Below, in pieces: positions 25,701 through 38,046 of a stretch of 64,000 bases of DNA. The position numbers were made by a program, and so were the translations under genes. Under the pieces are notes generated by a model that was given only the letters and a program-made list of their open reading frames with translations, made no database searches and was not told where the DNA came from. Location of the stretch: contig ARYC01000092.1 of the NCBI GenBank assembly GCA_000711775.1, positions 214,202-278,201 of the forward strand, written 5' to 3'. This stretch comes from Oxytricha trifallax. Lineage: Eukaryota; Ciliophora; Spirotrichea; Sporadotrichida; Oxytrichidae. Position 1 is the stretch's first letter; every line of letters starts with the position of its first letter.

Positions 25701-28700
25701 TATATACACTACACTAGACGAAAGCATGGCCAGTGTCAATACCATTCTAGGGTCGAGATTCGTTAAACCGTTAAGAACAGAGGCTGAGATCTGGAAGAAA
25801 AATTTGCAGTTATTGTCGAAAGTTCTTGATAACTGGATTTTCTTGTAAAAGCAATTCAAGTTTATTTTTATATCTATTCCTCTATAGTATGTGGGATTGA
25901 GTATCATGAATGACCATTTATTTTTATGAATGGATGTACTTAGAGAATATATTTACAGCTGGTGACATAAGAAAACAACTTTTGAATGAAGCTTAAAAAT
26001 TTGATCATGTTGATAAGTAATTCAAGTAACTTATGGTGAGAGTTCATAAATCACCTAATGTTATGAGAGTCTTGAAGAATGTTAATAATCTTAATGAAAA
26101 TCTAATAACTTACAACAAATAAAAATTAAATATAAAAATGTATTTCTCGAATTATCTGTTCATAATATTAGGATTAGGATTAAGATTAATGATTTGAACT
26201 CATAAATATAATTCTTACTCTTACTATTGATTTCTTATAAACTTTTTTTAGATTGATCAAGGCTAAAAAGTTGGGAAACATCTTTTTTTGTATTGTAGAT
26301 AGATAGTTAATTATATATTCTGACTTTATGTTATAATTTGTAGTCTTATTTTATATATTTATTATTTTAAAACCTATTTAAGTATTTACAACGATACCCT
26401 AGAAGACATTTAAAAGTAGCTTGAGAGATATTTAGAGACAAAAAGATAAGCATTCCCCAGATTCTATTTCTTATCAAATGACGAACTCTTAGAAATTTTG
26501 GCGAAGTCAAACGACTTAGAAGTTATTCAACAAAACCTGAGAACCTGCTTTGATAACATATTTAGACTTGAGATAAAAGAAGGAATTGATATTGTAGCTA
26601 TGATCTCTGGAGAAGGAGAAAAAATTCCTTTAAATAAAATGGTCAAAGCTAGAAATTAAGTAGAGACTTGGTTGTTAATGGTTCAATTAGGCATGGTAGA
26701 AACAGTTCATAAAATTATGAAAACTGGCCTGTAGGACTATTCTAATACAGCTAACATGGAAAGAAAATTGTGGGTTATGAAACACCCTGGATAAGTAGTG
26801 TCCACTATGTCACAAGTTCTTTGGTGTTCATCATCAGAATCCTATATTAATGAAATGATTGATAATCCATTCTCTTTACAAGACTGGTATCAAGTTAATG
26901 TAGTTTAACTTGTCTAACTTATTGAGTTGGTCAAGGGAAACTTAGACTCAATTAGAAGAAAAGTTATTGTAGCCTTGATTACTTGTGATGTGCATGCTAG
27001 AGATATCGTTGAAAGTCTTATGAAAGAGCAAGTATAATCAATTTAAGACTTTTTATGGCAACAACAACTGAGATATTACTGGGATGAAGAGAAAGATCAA
27101 TGCATGGTAAAGCAAGTTAATGCACAGTTCTTATATGGTTATGAATATATGGGAGCTACTAGCAGACTAGTTATTACTCCACTTACAGATAGATGTTGGA
27201 TTACTATTACTGGAGCCTTGAATATCAAATTAGGAGCAGCTCCTGCAGGTCCTGCTGGTACAGGTAAAACAGAATCAACCAAAGATTTAGCAAAAGGCCT
27301 AGGAATGTAGTGTGTCGTCTTCAATTGTTCAGAATAAATTACTTATGTGATGATGGGAAGATTATTCTCTGGTCTAGCTTAGACTGGCGCATGGGCATGT
27401 CTTGATGAGTTTAACAGAATTGATATTGAGGTACTTTCAGTTATTGCTCAACAACTCATGACAGTTAGAAGAGCACTTATGAATTATGAAGAATGCTAAA
27501 CTTTCTTGTTCGAAGATAATATGATCCCTCTTATTCCAACCTGTGGAGTCTTCATTACTATGAATCCTGGTTATGCAGGAAGAACAGAATTACCAGATAA
27601 CTTGAAGGTTCTGTTTAGACCAGTATCTATGATGATCCCCAATTATAGATTAATTGCTGAAATCATGCTTTTCGCTGAAGGTTTCCTAAATGCTAGGCCT
27701 CTATCACAAAAAATGGTCCAGCTTTATAAACTATCATCTGAATAATTATCACAGTAAGACCATTATGATTTTGGTATGAGAGCTGTAAAGTCTGTGCTAG
27801 TCATGGCAGGTTCACTTAAAAGATCCTAAAAAGATTTAGATGAGGACATTGTACTTATTAGAGCTATGAGAGATAGTAATGTTCCGAAGTTTTTGAAAGA
27901 CGACTTGCCACTTTTTAGTGCACTTATTTAAGATCTATTCCCATCAGCTGTCATCCCTGATGTCTCATTTGCTGAGTTAGAGGATTATAACATAGTGATT
28001 TATTTTATCTGCTAATGTTTGATAGAGCTTGATAGTAATTTCTTTACATTATGTTATAGATAGCTGAAACCATTAACTCAAAAGGTTTGTAACCTGTTTA
28101 GGCTTTCATGACTAAAGTAGTGTAATTATTCGATACTTTCGATGTGAGATTTGGAGTGATGATAGTTGGACCTACTGGAGGTGGAAAAACAACTGCTTAT
28201 GAAGTGCTTGCAGATGCTATGACCACTTTAAGAAAAGATAAGCGTTCAACTGATCCCAGATAAACTTAGAAAATCAAATTTATATCCTTAAAAATTGTCA
28301 TTTTCATATAATTAATCTGAAATATTTATGAATAAATTTTGACATCAATAAACAATATCAATTATTTAATGTTTTTTTTAAGGTTTACTAGTCTGTGAGA
28401 AAAGAAGTCTTAAATCCAAAATCTATATCTATGGGTGAATTATATGGTGAGGTAAATCCAATCTCTCAAGAATGGCGTGATGGTCTTGCTTCCAAAATCA
28501 TGAGAGAAGCTGCTCTTGAAAATAAAGATGAAAAGACTAAATGGTTTAGAATTATAAGATATTTTTAATGACTTGGGTTGTGTTTGATGGACCTGTTGAT
28601 GCACTTTGGATTGAAAATATGAATACAGTGCTCGATGATAATATGACGCTTTGTCTTGCCAATGGTCAAAGAATCAATTTAAAAAATCATTTTTTCACAG

Positions 28701-31700
28701 AATATTATCTTTTTAGATTTGTCTAAACTTCATTTTAAGTTGAATCTTTAAACTGCAATAAATTAAAAATAAAAACATTGATAGGATCATATTAGAGAAA
28801 TCATTCAATTTTTTATCTGTAAAGCCTTGCTTTTTTTTTCTTACCAATTTTATAATAAGAATTGATAGGTAACCGAAGGTATTTTCAAATCATTAAAACT
28901 TAACCAAATTATATCTAACCATAAAAGGCTTTATTCTATAAATTTATTTAAAATTCTTTTCAAATATAAATCCAACATTTTGATATATAAAAACTTGAGA
29001 CATTTTTCTTTGTGTTTTTAACCTTCACTTATCATACTTGTTTTATAGGATTTTATAAATCAAGCTTAGAGCACAAATGAGAATGCTTTTCGAAGTGTAA
29101 GATTTGTCAGTGGCTTCTCCAGCTACAGTCTCTCGTTGCGGTATGGTCTACATGACACCAGAGGAACTAGGATGGAGACCATACGTCCAAAGCTGGATCC
29201 CAAGAGTAAAATATTTATGAATGTGCTTAAAATAATACTTATATTTGATTCATTTATTAATTGAGAGTGTTCCCAGATGATTCAATTTTACTAGATGAAC
29301 ATAAAACTATTCTTTAATCACTCTTTGATACTACTATTGAACCAGGCCTTGAAAAAATCAGATCACTCAAACTAGTTTATAAATTTTAATACTATTAAGT
29401 TGAAACCAATATATCTTAGGTAGTTAATAATAAAAGTAATAACATTTAGAAACTTGTGGAATACATAAAAACAGTGGATATTCAGAGAGTATCTTCACTT
29501 TGCAACTTCCTTGAATGTATGTTACATCCATCTTATGGTTTCAAGGGTGACAAAGAGGAGAAAAAGAAAAACTTACAAAATATAGAGTAGTTAAGTATAT
29601 AGTAAAATATCTTCATAAAATGCCATTTTTTCCCTTTCTATTTGAGGTTAATTCAATATTAAGTGAAAACTTACCATTTTACTTTGCATTTGCTTATATA
29701 TGGGGAGTAGGCGGTGGTCTAGACAGCTATGGCTAAGAGAGATTTGATGATGTTGTTAGAGAGCAGTTTTAATTTTACATTATTTAAACGATTGCAATTT
29801 GATTAAACGTTATCTGTAAGAAAATCAATGTAAATGAGAGCAATTCAAAATGTGTGCAATTCCATAAAACAATACATGTTTTGAGTACTATTTAGAGACT
29901 AAAAAGGAAGTCAGATTCTAGCCATGGACCAACAAAATGGAAGAATTCGTCTATGATAAAGAAGTGCCTTTCTTCCAAATGCTAGTGCCTACAATTGAAT
30001 TAGATTTTATTTATATTTTACTTAACTTGACTTGACTTTCTTTTCAAAGATTTAAAGAGCAACAAGTTGATTTTAGTTTTAAATAAAATACAATTGACAC
30101 ATAAAGATTTGCATATTGTTTAGAAGTCCTTCTTGAGAAAGAAAAGCCAACTCTCTTCACTGGCGTGACTGGTGTAGGAAAATCAAGCATCATACTGAAT
30201 CTACTTTCAAGCATTCAAGAAGCTAAATCTCTCAACCCAGTTTTCATAAACTTCTCAGCTCAAACTTCATCTATAAGAACTTAGAAAACCATAGAAGATA
30301 AGATTGAAAGAAAGAGAAAAGGTTTATATGGTGCTCCACCTGGTAAAAAGCTAGCCATATTTGTAGACGATATTAATATGCCAGCTGTTGAGAAATATGG
30401 AGCTCAGCCGCCTATTGAACTGTTAAGACTCTTTGTTGATAGAAAAGGACTATATGACAGAGAGACTTTGGAATGGAAGAGAGTTGAAGATGCCACAGTT
30501 ATTGCTGCTGGTGCAAGACCAGGAGGTGGTAGAAACGATTTAACATTGAGATTTACCAGACATTTCAATGTCTTCAATATTCCAGAAGCAAGCAGATTAA
30601 CCTTGCAAAGAATCTTCGGCTCAATTCTTAATGGTTTCTTAAAAGTAGGTTTCACAGAAACAATCCAAAAGTTAGGCGATGGTGCTGTTATGGCAACTAT
30701 TGAAGTTTATAATCGCATTATTGAAGAAAAGAGACCTACTCCAGCTAAGTTCCATTATCTCTTCAATTTAAGAGATGTTAGTAAAGTATTCTAAGGAATG
30801 CTAATGACTAAACCAGTTTCAATTTCAAGCGCAGAGACTATGGCAAAACTTTGGATGCATGAGAGCTGTAGAGTTTTTCATGATAGATTGATCAATGAAG
30901 ACGACAAGCGTTGGTTCACAAGAATGATGGCAGAGTTGAGCAACGTATACTTCAGAGCTAGATTTGAACATGATGAATTGTTTATCAATGGCCATTTACT
31001 CTTTGGTGATCTTTTGAAACTTGACTCAACCAAAAACTATGAAGAGATAAAGGATGTCAATAAGCTAAAGTCAACCCTGATTGAATTCTTAGACGACTAT
31101 AACATATCTGCTACAAGAAAAATGAACTTAGTCTTTTTTGAGGATGCTATTGAGCACATTATAAGAATTTCAAGAGTGCTAAGACAACCTAGAGGTAATA
31201 TGATGTTAATCGGAGTAGGAGGTTCTGGTAAATAATCCTTGACAAAATTGTCTTGCCACATGTTAGGTTACATAGGTAGATAAGTAGAAATTACTAAAAA
31301 CTTTGGCACAGAACAATTCAGAGATTTCCTCAAAGAGCTTATGTTTAATTCAGGTATAGATGGCTAATATCAATGTTTAGTCCTCACTGACACTCAAATT
31401 GTCAAAGAAACCTTCCTCGAAGACATAAATAATCTGCTTAACACAGGAGATATACCAAACTTATTCTTGCCAGAAGACTACGATAAGATCATAAACTCAG
31501 TTAGACCTATCGTCATCGAGATGAAGCGTGTTGATACATAGGATAACATATTGATGACATTCAATGAGAGAGTAAGAGAAAAATTGCATATTACGCTTTG
31601 TATGTCTCCTGTTGGTGACTCATTGAGAGTTAGATGCCGTAAATTCCCATCGCTTGTCAATTGCTGTACTCTCAACTGGTTTGATTTTTAAAATAGTCTA

Positions 31701-32471
31701 TATTATATATTTATATGTAGATAAGTGAAGCTTTTAATAAAATATATAATAACTATGATAGATGGCCAGAGCAAGCACTCCTCTATGTATCATCCGAATT
31801 CCTGAAGGAAGTTGAAGTGTAAAATGAAAGTGTGAGAAAAAACTTAGCAGAAATGTGTATGATGATCCATACCACAGTTGAAGAGAAAGCCTAAGAATTT
31901 TATGAGAAACTCAGAAGAAGAGTCTACACTACTCCTAAATTATACAATAGAACAATGATCATAACATCATCATTTTAATTGATTATATAAATCTTATTTG
32001 GACTTGATTCACTTGTATGTGTCTTCACTAGAGCAAAAGAGAGAAGAACAAATGAAAAACAAGAGAAGATTGGCTTTAGGTTTGTAGAAACTTAAAGATA
32101 CCAATGCCAACATTGCTGACTTTAAAGTCAAAATTGAGGAGCTCTAACCATAACTCAAAGCAAAGTTAATTTAAATTTTCCGTAGATTATATACAAACCG
32201 GAATCTTTAGTGTGCATACTATTATTTTATTAAAAGAACGAGCAAATTATGGAGGCTCTTGTGGAAGTAGAGAAAGACTCAAAGATTGCTAATGAAGTGG
32301 AGAAAGTAGCATCTGAAGAGGCCAAGATAGTTAATGCTAAAAAGATGGAAGCTCAAGCCATAGCTGAAGATGCGGAGAGAGACCTAAGTGCTGCAAAGCC
32401 TGAGTTAGAAGCTGCCAAGCAAGCAGTCAGTAATCTAGATAAAGCATCCATCGTCGAAATCAAGTCTATGC
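19789..32471 (+). CDS. Axonemal dynein heavy chain, block 1 (N-terminus to stalk coiled coil 1)
   Basis: First of four separated blocks of one axonemal dynein heavy chain, the ATPase motor of cilia. ATG 19789 opens a disordered extension (MKKLQEYQQNQLMQSSKQ). The tail follows ([40 protein letters not shown]), then the linker, AAA1 with GPAGTGKT (near 27249), AAA2 with GPTGGGKT (near 28168), AAA3 with GVTGVGKS (near 30161), AAA4 with GVGGSGKQ (near 31211) and stalk coiled coil 1, ending [14 protein letters not shown] at the junction pointer 32455-32471. More than fifteen IESs interrupt it; pointers resolved include ATAG, AAATTT, AGAGAT and AATACTAA. The tail without heavy-chain dimer features suggests an inner-arm, single-headed type, which is inference. 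The microtubule-binding domain is missing here and lies at 55984-56739. Confidence 0.92.
20648..21266. other. 619-bp IES in dynein block 1 with two related hairpins
   Basis: Pointer ATAG at 20648-20651 and 21267-21270. Joining gives NINIHSQVPASAQNQ in frame, linking the N-terminal extension to the dynein tail. Inside are a perfect 10-bp stem GTACCAAGTA/TACTTGGTAC (20718-20727/20749-20758) and a related imperfect copy at 21080-21121. Confidence 0.55.
21591..21640. other. IES, pointer AAATTT
   Basis: AAATTT at 21591-21596 and 21641-21646. Removal joins [19 protein letters not shown] in frame. Confidence 0.75.
22331..22377. other. IES, pointer AGAGAT
   Basis: AGAGAT at 22331-22336 and 22378-22383. 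Removal restores [17 protein letters not shown], a conserved dynein tail segment. The insert also looks like a GT..AG intron, but splicing there would give the less conserved [12 protein letters not shown], so the IES reading is preferred. Confidence 0.85.
22766..22786. other. 21-bp IES, pointer AATACTAA
   Basis: AATACTAA at 22766-22773 and 22787-22794. Removing 21 bp, a multiple of three, keeps the frame and deletes LICYFLI. One of the shortest IESs in the window. Confidence 0.75.
32455..32471 (+). repeat. Scrambled-junction pointer, dynein block 1 to block 2 (17 bp)
   Basis: CGAAATCAAGTCTATGC here recurs exactly at 55984-56000. Joining at it gives VEIKSMPNPPKAVLMVME, the normal passage from stalk coiled coil 1 into the microtubule-binding domain. 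Confidence 0.93.
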
Positions 32472-32590
32472 ATATATACAGAAACAAAAAGATTTTAAAG
32501 ATTATATATCAGTTTGATAATAAATGGAAATAAGAAAAATAATTAGCTATACACATCTAATAATGTTCATAATATTTTGAAAAATCTTTA

Positions 32591-35116
32591 TCATTTTTTG
32601 TTATACTTGACATTAATCCCACTTTCATTCAATGTAATGTCATATTTGGCAAGCTTTTTCTTATAGAAGTAATTATTAAGCAGCGACAGTCCCAGTGTCC
32701 CATAGTTAAATATGTGGCACCACTGCAAAAATGATCTCTCTGCATACATTATCGCATACACAATTATGATTTAAGTGAGGATAAATAGCATCAAGCCAAA
32801 TATAATGTTCGCAATGACTATTGGATAGCAGCCTACTTTCATGTTGTCTTGTAGACCAATCATTCCGAAGAGGAAAAGCAGGGGTACAGCCACTACCCAG
32901 AGAAGGGAAAGGAGGGCATATTGGTACATGTCGACATTTAAGGAGGAAAATTTATCTTCATACTTGGTGTGGAGGCACTTTGAATCTGCTACGTAGAAGT
33001 TTAACTAAGCCAATATACCAGTTAAGATTCATTATAATTCATGGAGATTTGTAGTTGATAATTTAAATAATAAATTAAGAAAAAATACACAAAAACTTTA
33101 TTTCAATAAGTATCGAACAATTAGGCTTAACAAATTTATTCTAAATTTTAGTATTATTCGTAAAAAATGTTCATTGAAAAATCTACTTAGAAAACTATGG
33201 CAGCTAATTGCATTGTTTTATTATTTTTCTCAATTTTATTTATATCCTATATTTAAAAAATTCCATTTATTTTTGCTTATTATATAGATCAAGTAGAAGA
33301 AATTCTTAGCTCTCTGCTAATCATAAAACAGACTAGTTTCTGGGTTTCTAAATATAATGGGCACATGATGCTCCCTCATGTAAAACGATACATATATAAC
33401 ATTGAATATTGCAACCATTCCGATTAAGAGCATGTCGAATCCCACTGAAGCATACATATAGGTGCTGCCCACGTTATGTTTCATAGAAACAGCGTCTTCA
33501 AGTGAGTCAAAAAGTGCATAACTATTCTTTCCCTCGCATAATTCATCTAAATTTGAGACAATAACTTGATTTTTGGAATCTGTTGCATCTGTGGCTCCCT
33601 TTGATTCATTTCTATAGAGGAAATACTTTAGGAGACTGACTTTTATGAATTAATTGTCAGTAAACTCAGTGACAGTTACTCTGGTTCTTGTAACATAGAA
33701 CGGCTTCTCAAGGAGTGTTATGAATTAGTGCAAGTACATCATGAAAATGCAAACTGCACTAGCCCCCATTAAAATTGCAGTTATTACATTTGTTGCCTTT
33801 TTGTAACGCCTCACATGCTTATAGATTTTTGCTTATTTTCCTATGATTTGATCAATATTTTACTCAATCATTTTCTGATTTTAAGGCATTTTATACTTAG
33901 CATCATACACTCTCAAATTTTACAATTCATAAAACTTAAATTCTGTTGGAATATTACAAGAACAAAGTTAAAATATAAAACTCTCTTAAACTCCTTGGCC
34001 TTCTCAATATCTTAATGGCTCGCCATATTAATATCATAAATGTCATCCTCCTCGTCTTCGTCGTCCTCCTCAATTTTAAGATCAACATAGAGCCCTCTAT
34101 GTTGATTATTTATCTGCTTTATAGGATCGAATCCACTCATCATTCTGGAGTTCATTGAACTACCGTTTTCTGAATAGTTTGGGTTTTGGGAGTGTGGCCC
34201 ATCGTAACTTAATTAATGAGAGTTTCTCCCTGAATTCTCATCACTATCGTTGTCTGTCAGCATTCTTTGCTGACTGCCTTTTAAGTCTATATTACCATGT
34301 CCATCTGGACTTCTCATATTTATAAATTGATTTAATCACCAACTCATTTGTATGAAACCAGGAATTTACATATTAAGTGATTGAATATTGTGGTCGTACA
34401 TGTTCAGGGACTCATCAAGTTGATTTAATTTGTGATGGGAATTGAAACCATTCACATCTACTTGCTTTCTTCCAGGGACATAAGGGTGTATTTTGGCTTC
34501 GCTATTATTCTTTCCATTATTTTCCTCATCACTGCTATTATCTCCTCCTACTCTATCAAAATGATGATGCAATTTTCTGTTATTACTGAATCGAATTATT
34601 TTTCAAATAGTTTCACTTTTTCACAATTAAATTTGTAAATTAACTTATTTATACTTAATAGAATGGGAGTCAATTAGAAGTTAAATTTCCACCACACTTG
34701 TCTTAAAAACTATAAAATTTCCATTTATATTGTATTTTATGTTGAATACTTGATAAATATTCCTACAAATCACTTGATTTTACTTTAACTATATTTAAGA
34801 AACTTTATTTAATAGAGATATGTATACTATCATCTATATATAGAATAATTAACATTTTAAGTTTCTCATAAAAATTTCTCATAGTTCCTATGAAAATAAG
34901 AAGTAAAACTCAGACAAAAAATTAAATAAAGTCAAATATTTATATAAATGTGAAAAAAATATATTTTTTTTAAATATTTTCTGCAATATTCCTATGATCA
35001 TTGATATCTGGGAGTACATCGTCCCTCCTAAAAGAATCCTAGTCCTCTTAATAATTTTAAATCGGAGAAGCGAAATCTCTAATGTTTTGCTAATCTTCAT
35101 CTTCAAATTAATTCAT
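32591..35116 (-). CDS. Polytopic membrane protein with acidic disordered N-terminus
   Basis: Starts at ATG 35116 (MNQFEDEDQQNIRDFASP) and stops at TGA 32593-32591. Segments are about 35116-34975, 34640-34369, 34320-33990, about 33830-33285 and 33060-32591. One IES pointer is clear (AATATG, on the plus strand CATATT at 34369-34374 and 34315-34320). About 160 residues are polar and acidic (KIEEDDEDEEDDIYDI). Then come about four hydrophobic helices: ITAILMGASAVCIFMMYLH, FDMLLIGMVAIFNVIYVSFY, YALLSLLWVVAVPLLFLF and IIFGLMLFILTQIIIVYAI. An extracellular or luminal loop of roughly 90 residues lies between the first two. Tetraspan layout; family not recognised. It sits between dynein blocks 1 and 3. 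Confidence 0.75.
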
Positions 35117-35224
35117 TTTATTTACTTATAATATTGCTATTTTTAATTTTCGTTGTTTTATTAATATCTCATCTATAAAACAAAATTGAAGAATTTTTAT
35201 TACGAAGATATAATATGGATATTC

Positions 35225-35320
35225 CTTTCTTATCAAAGGAGTCTGCGATTAACTAAGCATCTCTGATCTTTTTAATTGCTTTTTTCTGATTATTGATCTA
35301 TTGAGAAACTCCATTTTGTT
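35225..35320 (-). other. Possible orphan coding segment
   Basis: Minus strand reads NGVSQQINNQKKAIKKIRDA followed by QLIADSFDKKG in one frame, with coding-like composition in an otherwise AT-rich gap. It may be a terminal MDS of either neighbouring minus-strand gene. Confidence 0.3.
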
Positions 35321-35352
35321 ATTAGTTCTATTAATTATCTTAGATATTATTA

Positions 35353-37930
35353 TCAAATTTGAATAAAATCAAAATCTATTAAAATTAAATTAACTTCATA
35401 TTTCCTTTTTATAATAATAACCTCCTTAGCAGGCATGATTAAGCTATCTTGCAATTAAGGTAATTCAATCAAGTTTTATACTTAATCGAAATGTTTTGCT
35501 TAATTTTCTTACTATAACCCTACAATCTGAGAATTTGGGGATTATTATTAAACTTAAGATTATGAAGCACCAGGATTTGTGATGTTTCCAGTAGATGCTG
35601 TAGCTCCACCAATTTACACAAATTTAATGTTACTTTTTGAAATGATCTTTCTTTAATGCTGTTTTCCATTAAAAGCAGTTCCAGTATTCAATGTTTTATT
35701 TTCGGTTAAAAGGATTGTGGGGGAGTTACCACTTATTTCGGTATTATATTAAATTGAAGCTTTTGATTGCAAGTCAACTGGAATACAAGTTTCGGCAAAG
35801 TTTTTCCTAATAATTTAAACTTAACCCATAGAGTTTCTCTTTGGGTCATTAAATGGTAAATAATCAATTAAATTTATTATATTAAAAAGATTTGTTATAA
35901 TTGGCGAAATTTTCCTCGAAATCTTTGTTCTTTCCGTTTGCTTATTGAGCAGGATTAAAAGACCTTCTCTTTAAAATGTATTCATCATATTTTTCAAATA
36001 AAGTGAATTGTTTTAAATAATAAATTAGTAATAATCAAAAATGAAAATGATCAGACGCAGAAGTTGACTGTGCACTCACATTAAATGTAAGTTACAAAAA
36101 ACATATCTAAAAATTTTATTTTTTAGAGTACCTCCTCAGTGAGACGTGTGACGACGAAAGACAAAGACTTCGCAGAGCTGCTTGAAAAACAGGATATGGT
36201 GTTTACAAATTGAAAGATGGAAGAATTTACAAAGGAAATTATAAAGATGATGAAACGTTTTTTAGATATACATTTTCTATTACTACATTTACTATTACTA
36301 TTATTACTAATTTATTATTTAAAACAATTCACTTTATTTGAAAAATATGATGATTCTCTATTTATACCATTATGCTAGTTTTTGCTATTTTCATAGTCCA
36401 AGATGTTATTGTTGTCATGATCAATTGAGGAAGTGGCGGATGAAGAATAAATTGACCCTTGCAAACCTTAGGTATTCTTTTTAGGCCATTTTTCAGTTTA
36501 ATTTGGTGAAAGGATCTAATTATTCGATGCTTAAGTTCGTTAATGCTGAAGAAATTATGTAGAAATTTGATCATGCATCGTTCCATTAGAAGCTTAGTGC
36601 ATGAAAGTTTCAGTGTTCTATCGAAAATTTGTCATATTTGTAGGATCTGAATTTCTCCCACCCCCAATCATTTAGTTAGAATATAGGAGATTGAAATCTA
36701 TGTTTGAGTATCTCACGTTACTCGGAGAAATCTACTCTTCATCTTGCTCATTAATCAACTCAACATTTTAAAATTAATCAACTTCTTCACAGCTTCTAGT
36801 ACCAACAAGTTTAAAGGGTTATTACTCTTAAGCCCTTAATTTTTATTGGTTAACATGCTGATTAAGATATTTAAGATTTTTATCTTCCAAAGCTTTACCC
36901 CTAGATGAAGCTTAGGACTATATACCTCTTGCTGAACCCATAATTTAAGTTGAGGGATTATTTCTGTGAAAGAATGGGCCTGAAGAGGTTTAAGTAAATA
37001 ATTTTGGAGCATTTTGATTAGGAAAAACGAAGGCAGATCCCTTATTGTCATTATTTGGAGTTTAAGATAATACAAGAGGTGTAGAATAATGCTTGTTCAA
37101 TGTGATTAGTTAAGTTTATTGAGGCAAATTCATATTCTAAACAGAGCCAGTTGCCAATATTTTCTTCGTTGCAAATATCTATTTTTAACCTGCCCTTGTA
37201 CTGAAAAGTTACTAATTTTAGCTGGGAGTTTAAACTCGATTCTATGCCGGAATCTATTACAGTATTTTAAAAGTCTTGACATTTTAACTATTTTACACAG
37301 GGAAAAATTATTTACCCTTATTTTGCGCATTAATCTAAGGAGAAGAGAAAGTTGAAGGATGTTAGGTTTATCCAGGATGAATCGTATTTAAAAACAAGTT
37401 CTTAGTTTGTACTGAACCCATATGCAAAGCATTTACAGATAACCGACCAGCTTCATAGGTTTATTATTCATTAGCTAATATATTAGCTGCACCAAGTGGA
37501 TCAAAGCTATGTACTTTCATTTTGACTACAGCTCTCTAATTTCCATTCTATTCTGTAAAACTTTCAGGTAATCTATCTCCATTCGAAGTTGCCTATAATT
37601 TATGATGATATTTTGTAACTTACATGATTTCTGCTTCCAGGAAATGATGTTCTTGGCTTTTGTAGAACAGGATTTGAAAGAATCATCTGCTGCTGTTACT
37701 ACATTAAGGATGGAGTTTGTGAATTTGCTATATAAAAGTCCTTTTGACTTTCTCCATTCATATTACCATGAGCTAGGTCTTTAATAGTCAAGAATTGCTA
37801 CTAGGGCTTCATGTGCGACTAATTACTTGTAGATCCTTGGGATGTCCTTAATGTTACTAAGGTTGGAGATTACTAATGATTTTCACCCTGAATAACTATC
37901 TTACTTATCTTATTTACTTTTTGCATTATC
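35353..37930 (-). CDS. Gln/Asn/Ser-rich low-complexity protein
   Basis: Not recognised. A long minus-strand frame, open only with TAA/TAG as Gln, runs from about 37900 (TLVTLRTSQGSTSNQSHMKP) to about 35353. A 31-nt insert with GTAAGT...TATAG ends near 37613-37583 breaks it (intron or IES). The product is rich in Gln, Asn, Ser and Thr with no globular domain. An acidic patch (SCEEVDQFQNVELINEQDEE) lies in the middle. An element with 54-bp terminal inverted repeats (35982-36353) interrupts the frame; deleting it at the direct repeat GAAT (minus strand) gives INREYILKRRSFNPAQQ. A second IES lies near 35860-35880. The start was not found and may lie in an MDS elsewhere; the 3' end is approximate. 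Confidence 0.55.
35982..36353. mobile_element. IES-like element with perfect 54-bp terminal inverted repeats
   Basis: 35982-36035 is the exact reverse complement of 36300-36353 (arms begin TCATCATATTTTTCAAATAA). ATTC occurs at both edges (35980-35983 and 36353-36356), consistent with a pointer or target duplication. The element interrupts a minus-strand gene, and excision restores its frame. The 264-bp interior carries a plus-strand MORN-repeat coding fragment and an intron-like GTAAGT...TTTTTAG stretch (36087-36125). Confidence 0.75.
36127..36258 (+). pseudogene. MORN-repeat coding fragment inside the 54-bp-TIR element
   Basis: 36186-36258 reads KTGYGVYKLKDGRIYKGNY plus KDDE, a clear MORN repeat (GxGxYxxxDGxxYxG). 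Upstream the same frame reads EYLLSETCDDERQRLRRAA and then TGA, so it is not an intact gene. Another frame reads STSSVRRVTTKDKDFAELLE. It may be a captured gene fragment or an MDS of a scrambled MORN gene whose other parts lie elsewhere. Confidence 0.5.
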
Positions 37931-38034
37931 TATATTTATAATATATATCTGCATTTATTTTATTCATGATTTTTAACAAGTGATTAGCTTTTTTACTGAT
38001 TCTTATCCTTGCTTTTTTGTCACATTTATATGAA

Positions 38035-38046
38035 ATCTGGAGTGTA
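38035..38046 (-). repeat. Scrambled-junction pointer, dynein block 3 to block 4 (12 bp, inverted)
   Basis: TACACTCCAGAT on the minus strand here and on the plus strand at 45435-45446. Joining gives [13 protein letters not shown], the expected dynein C-terminal sequence. Confidence 0.9.
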
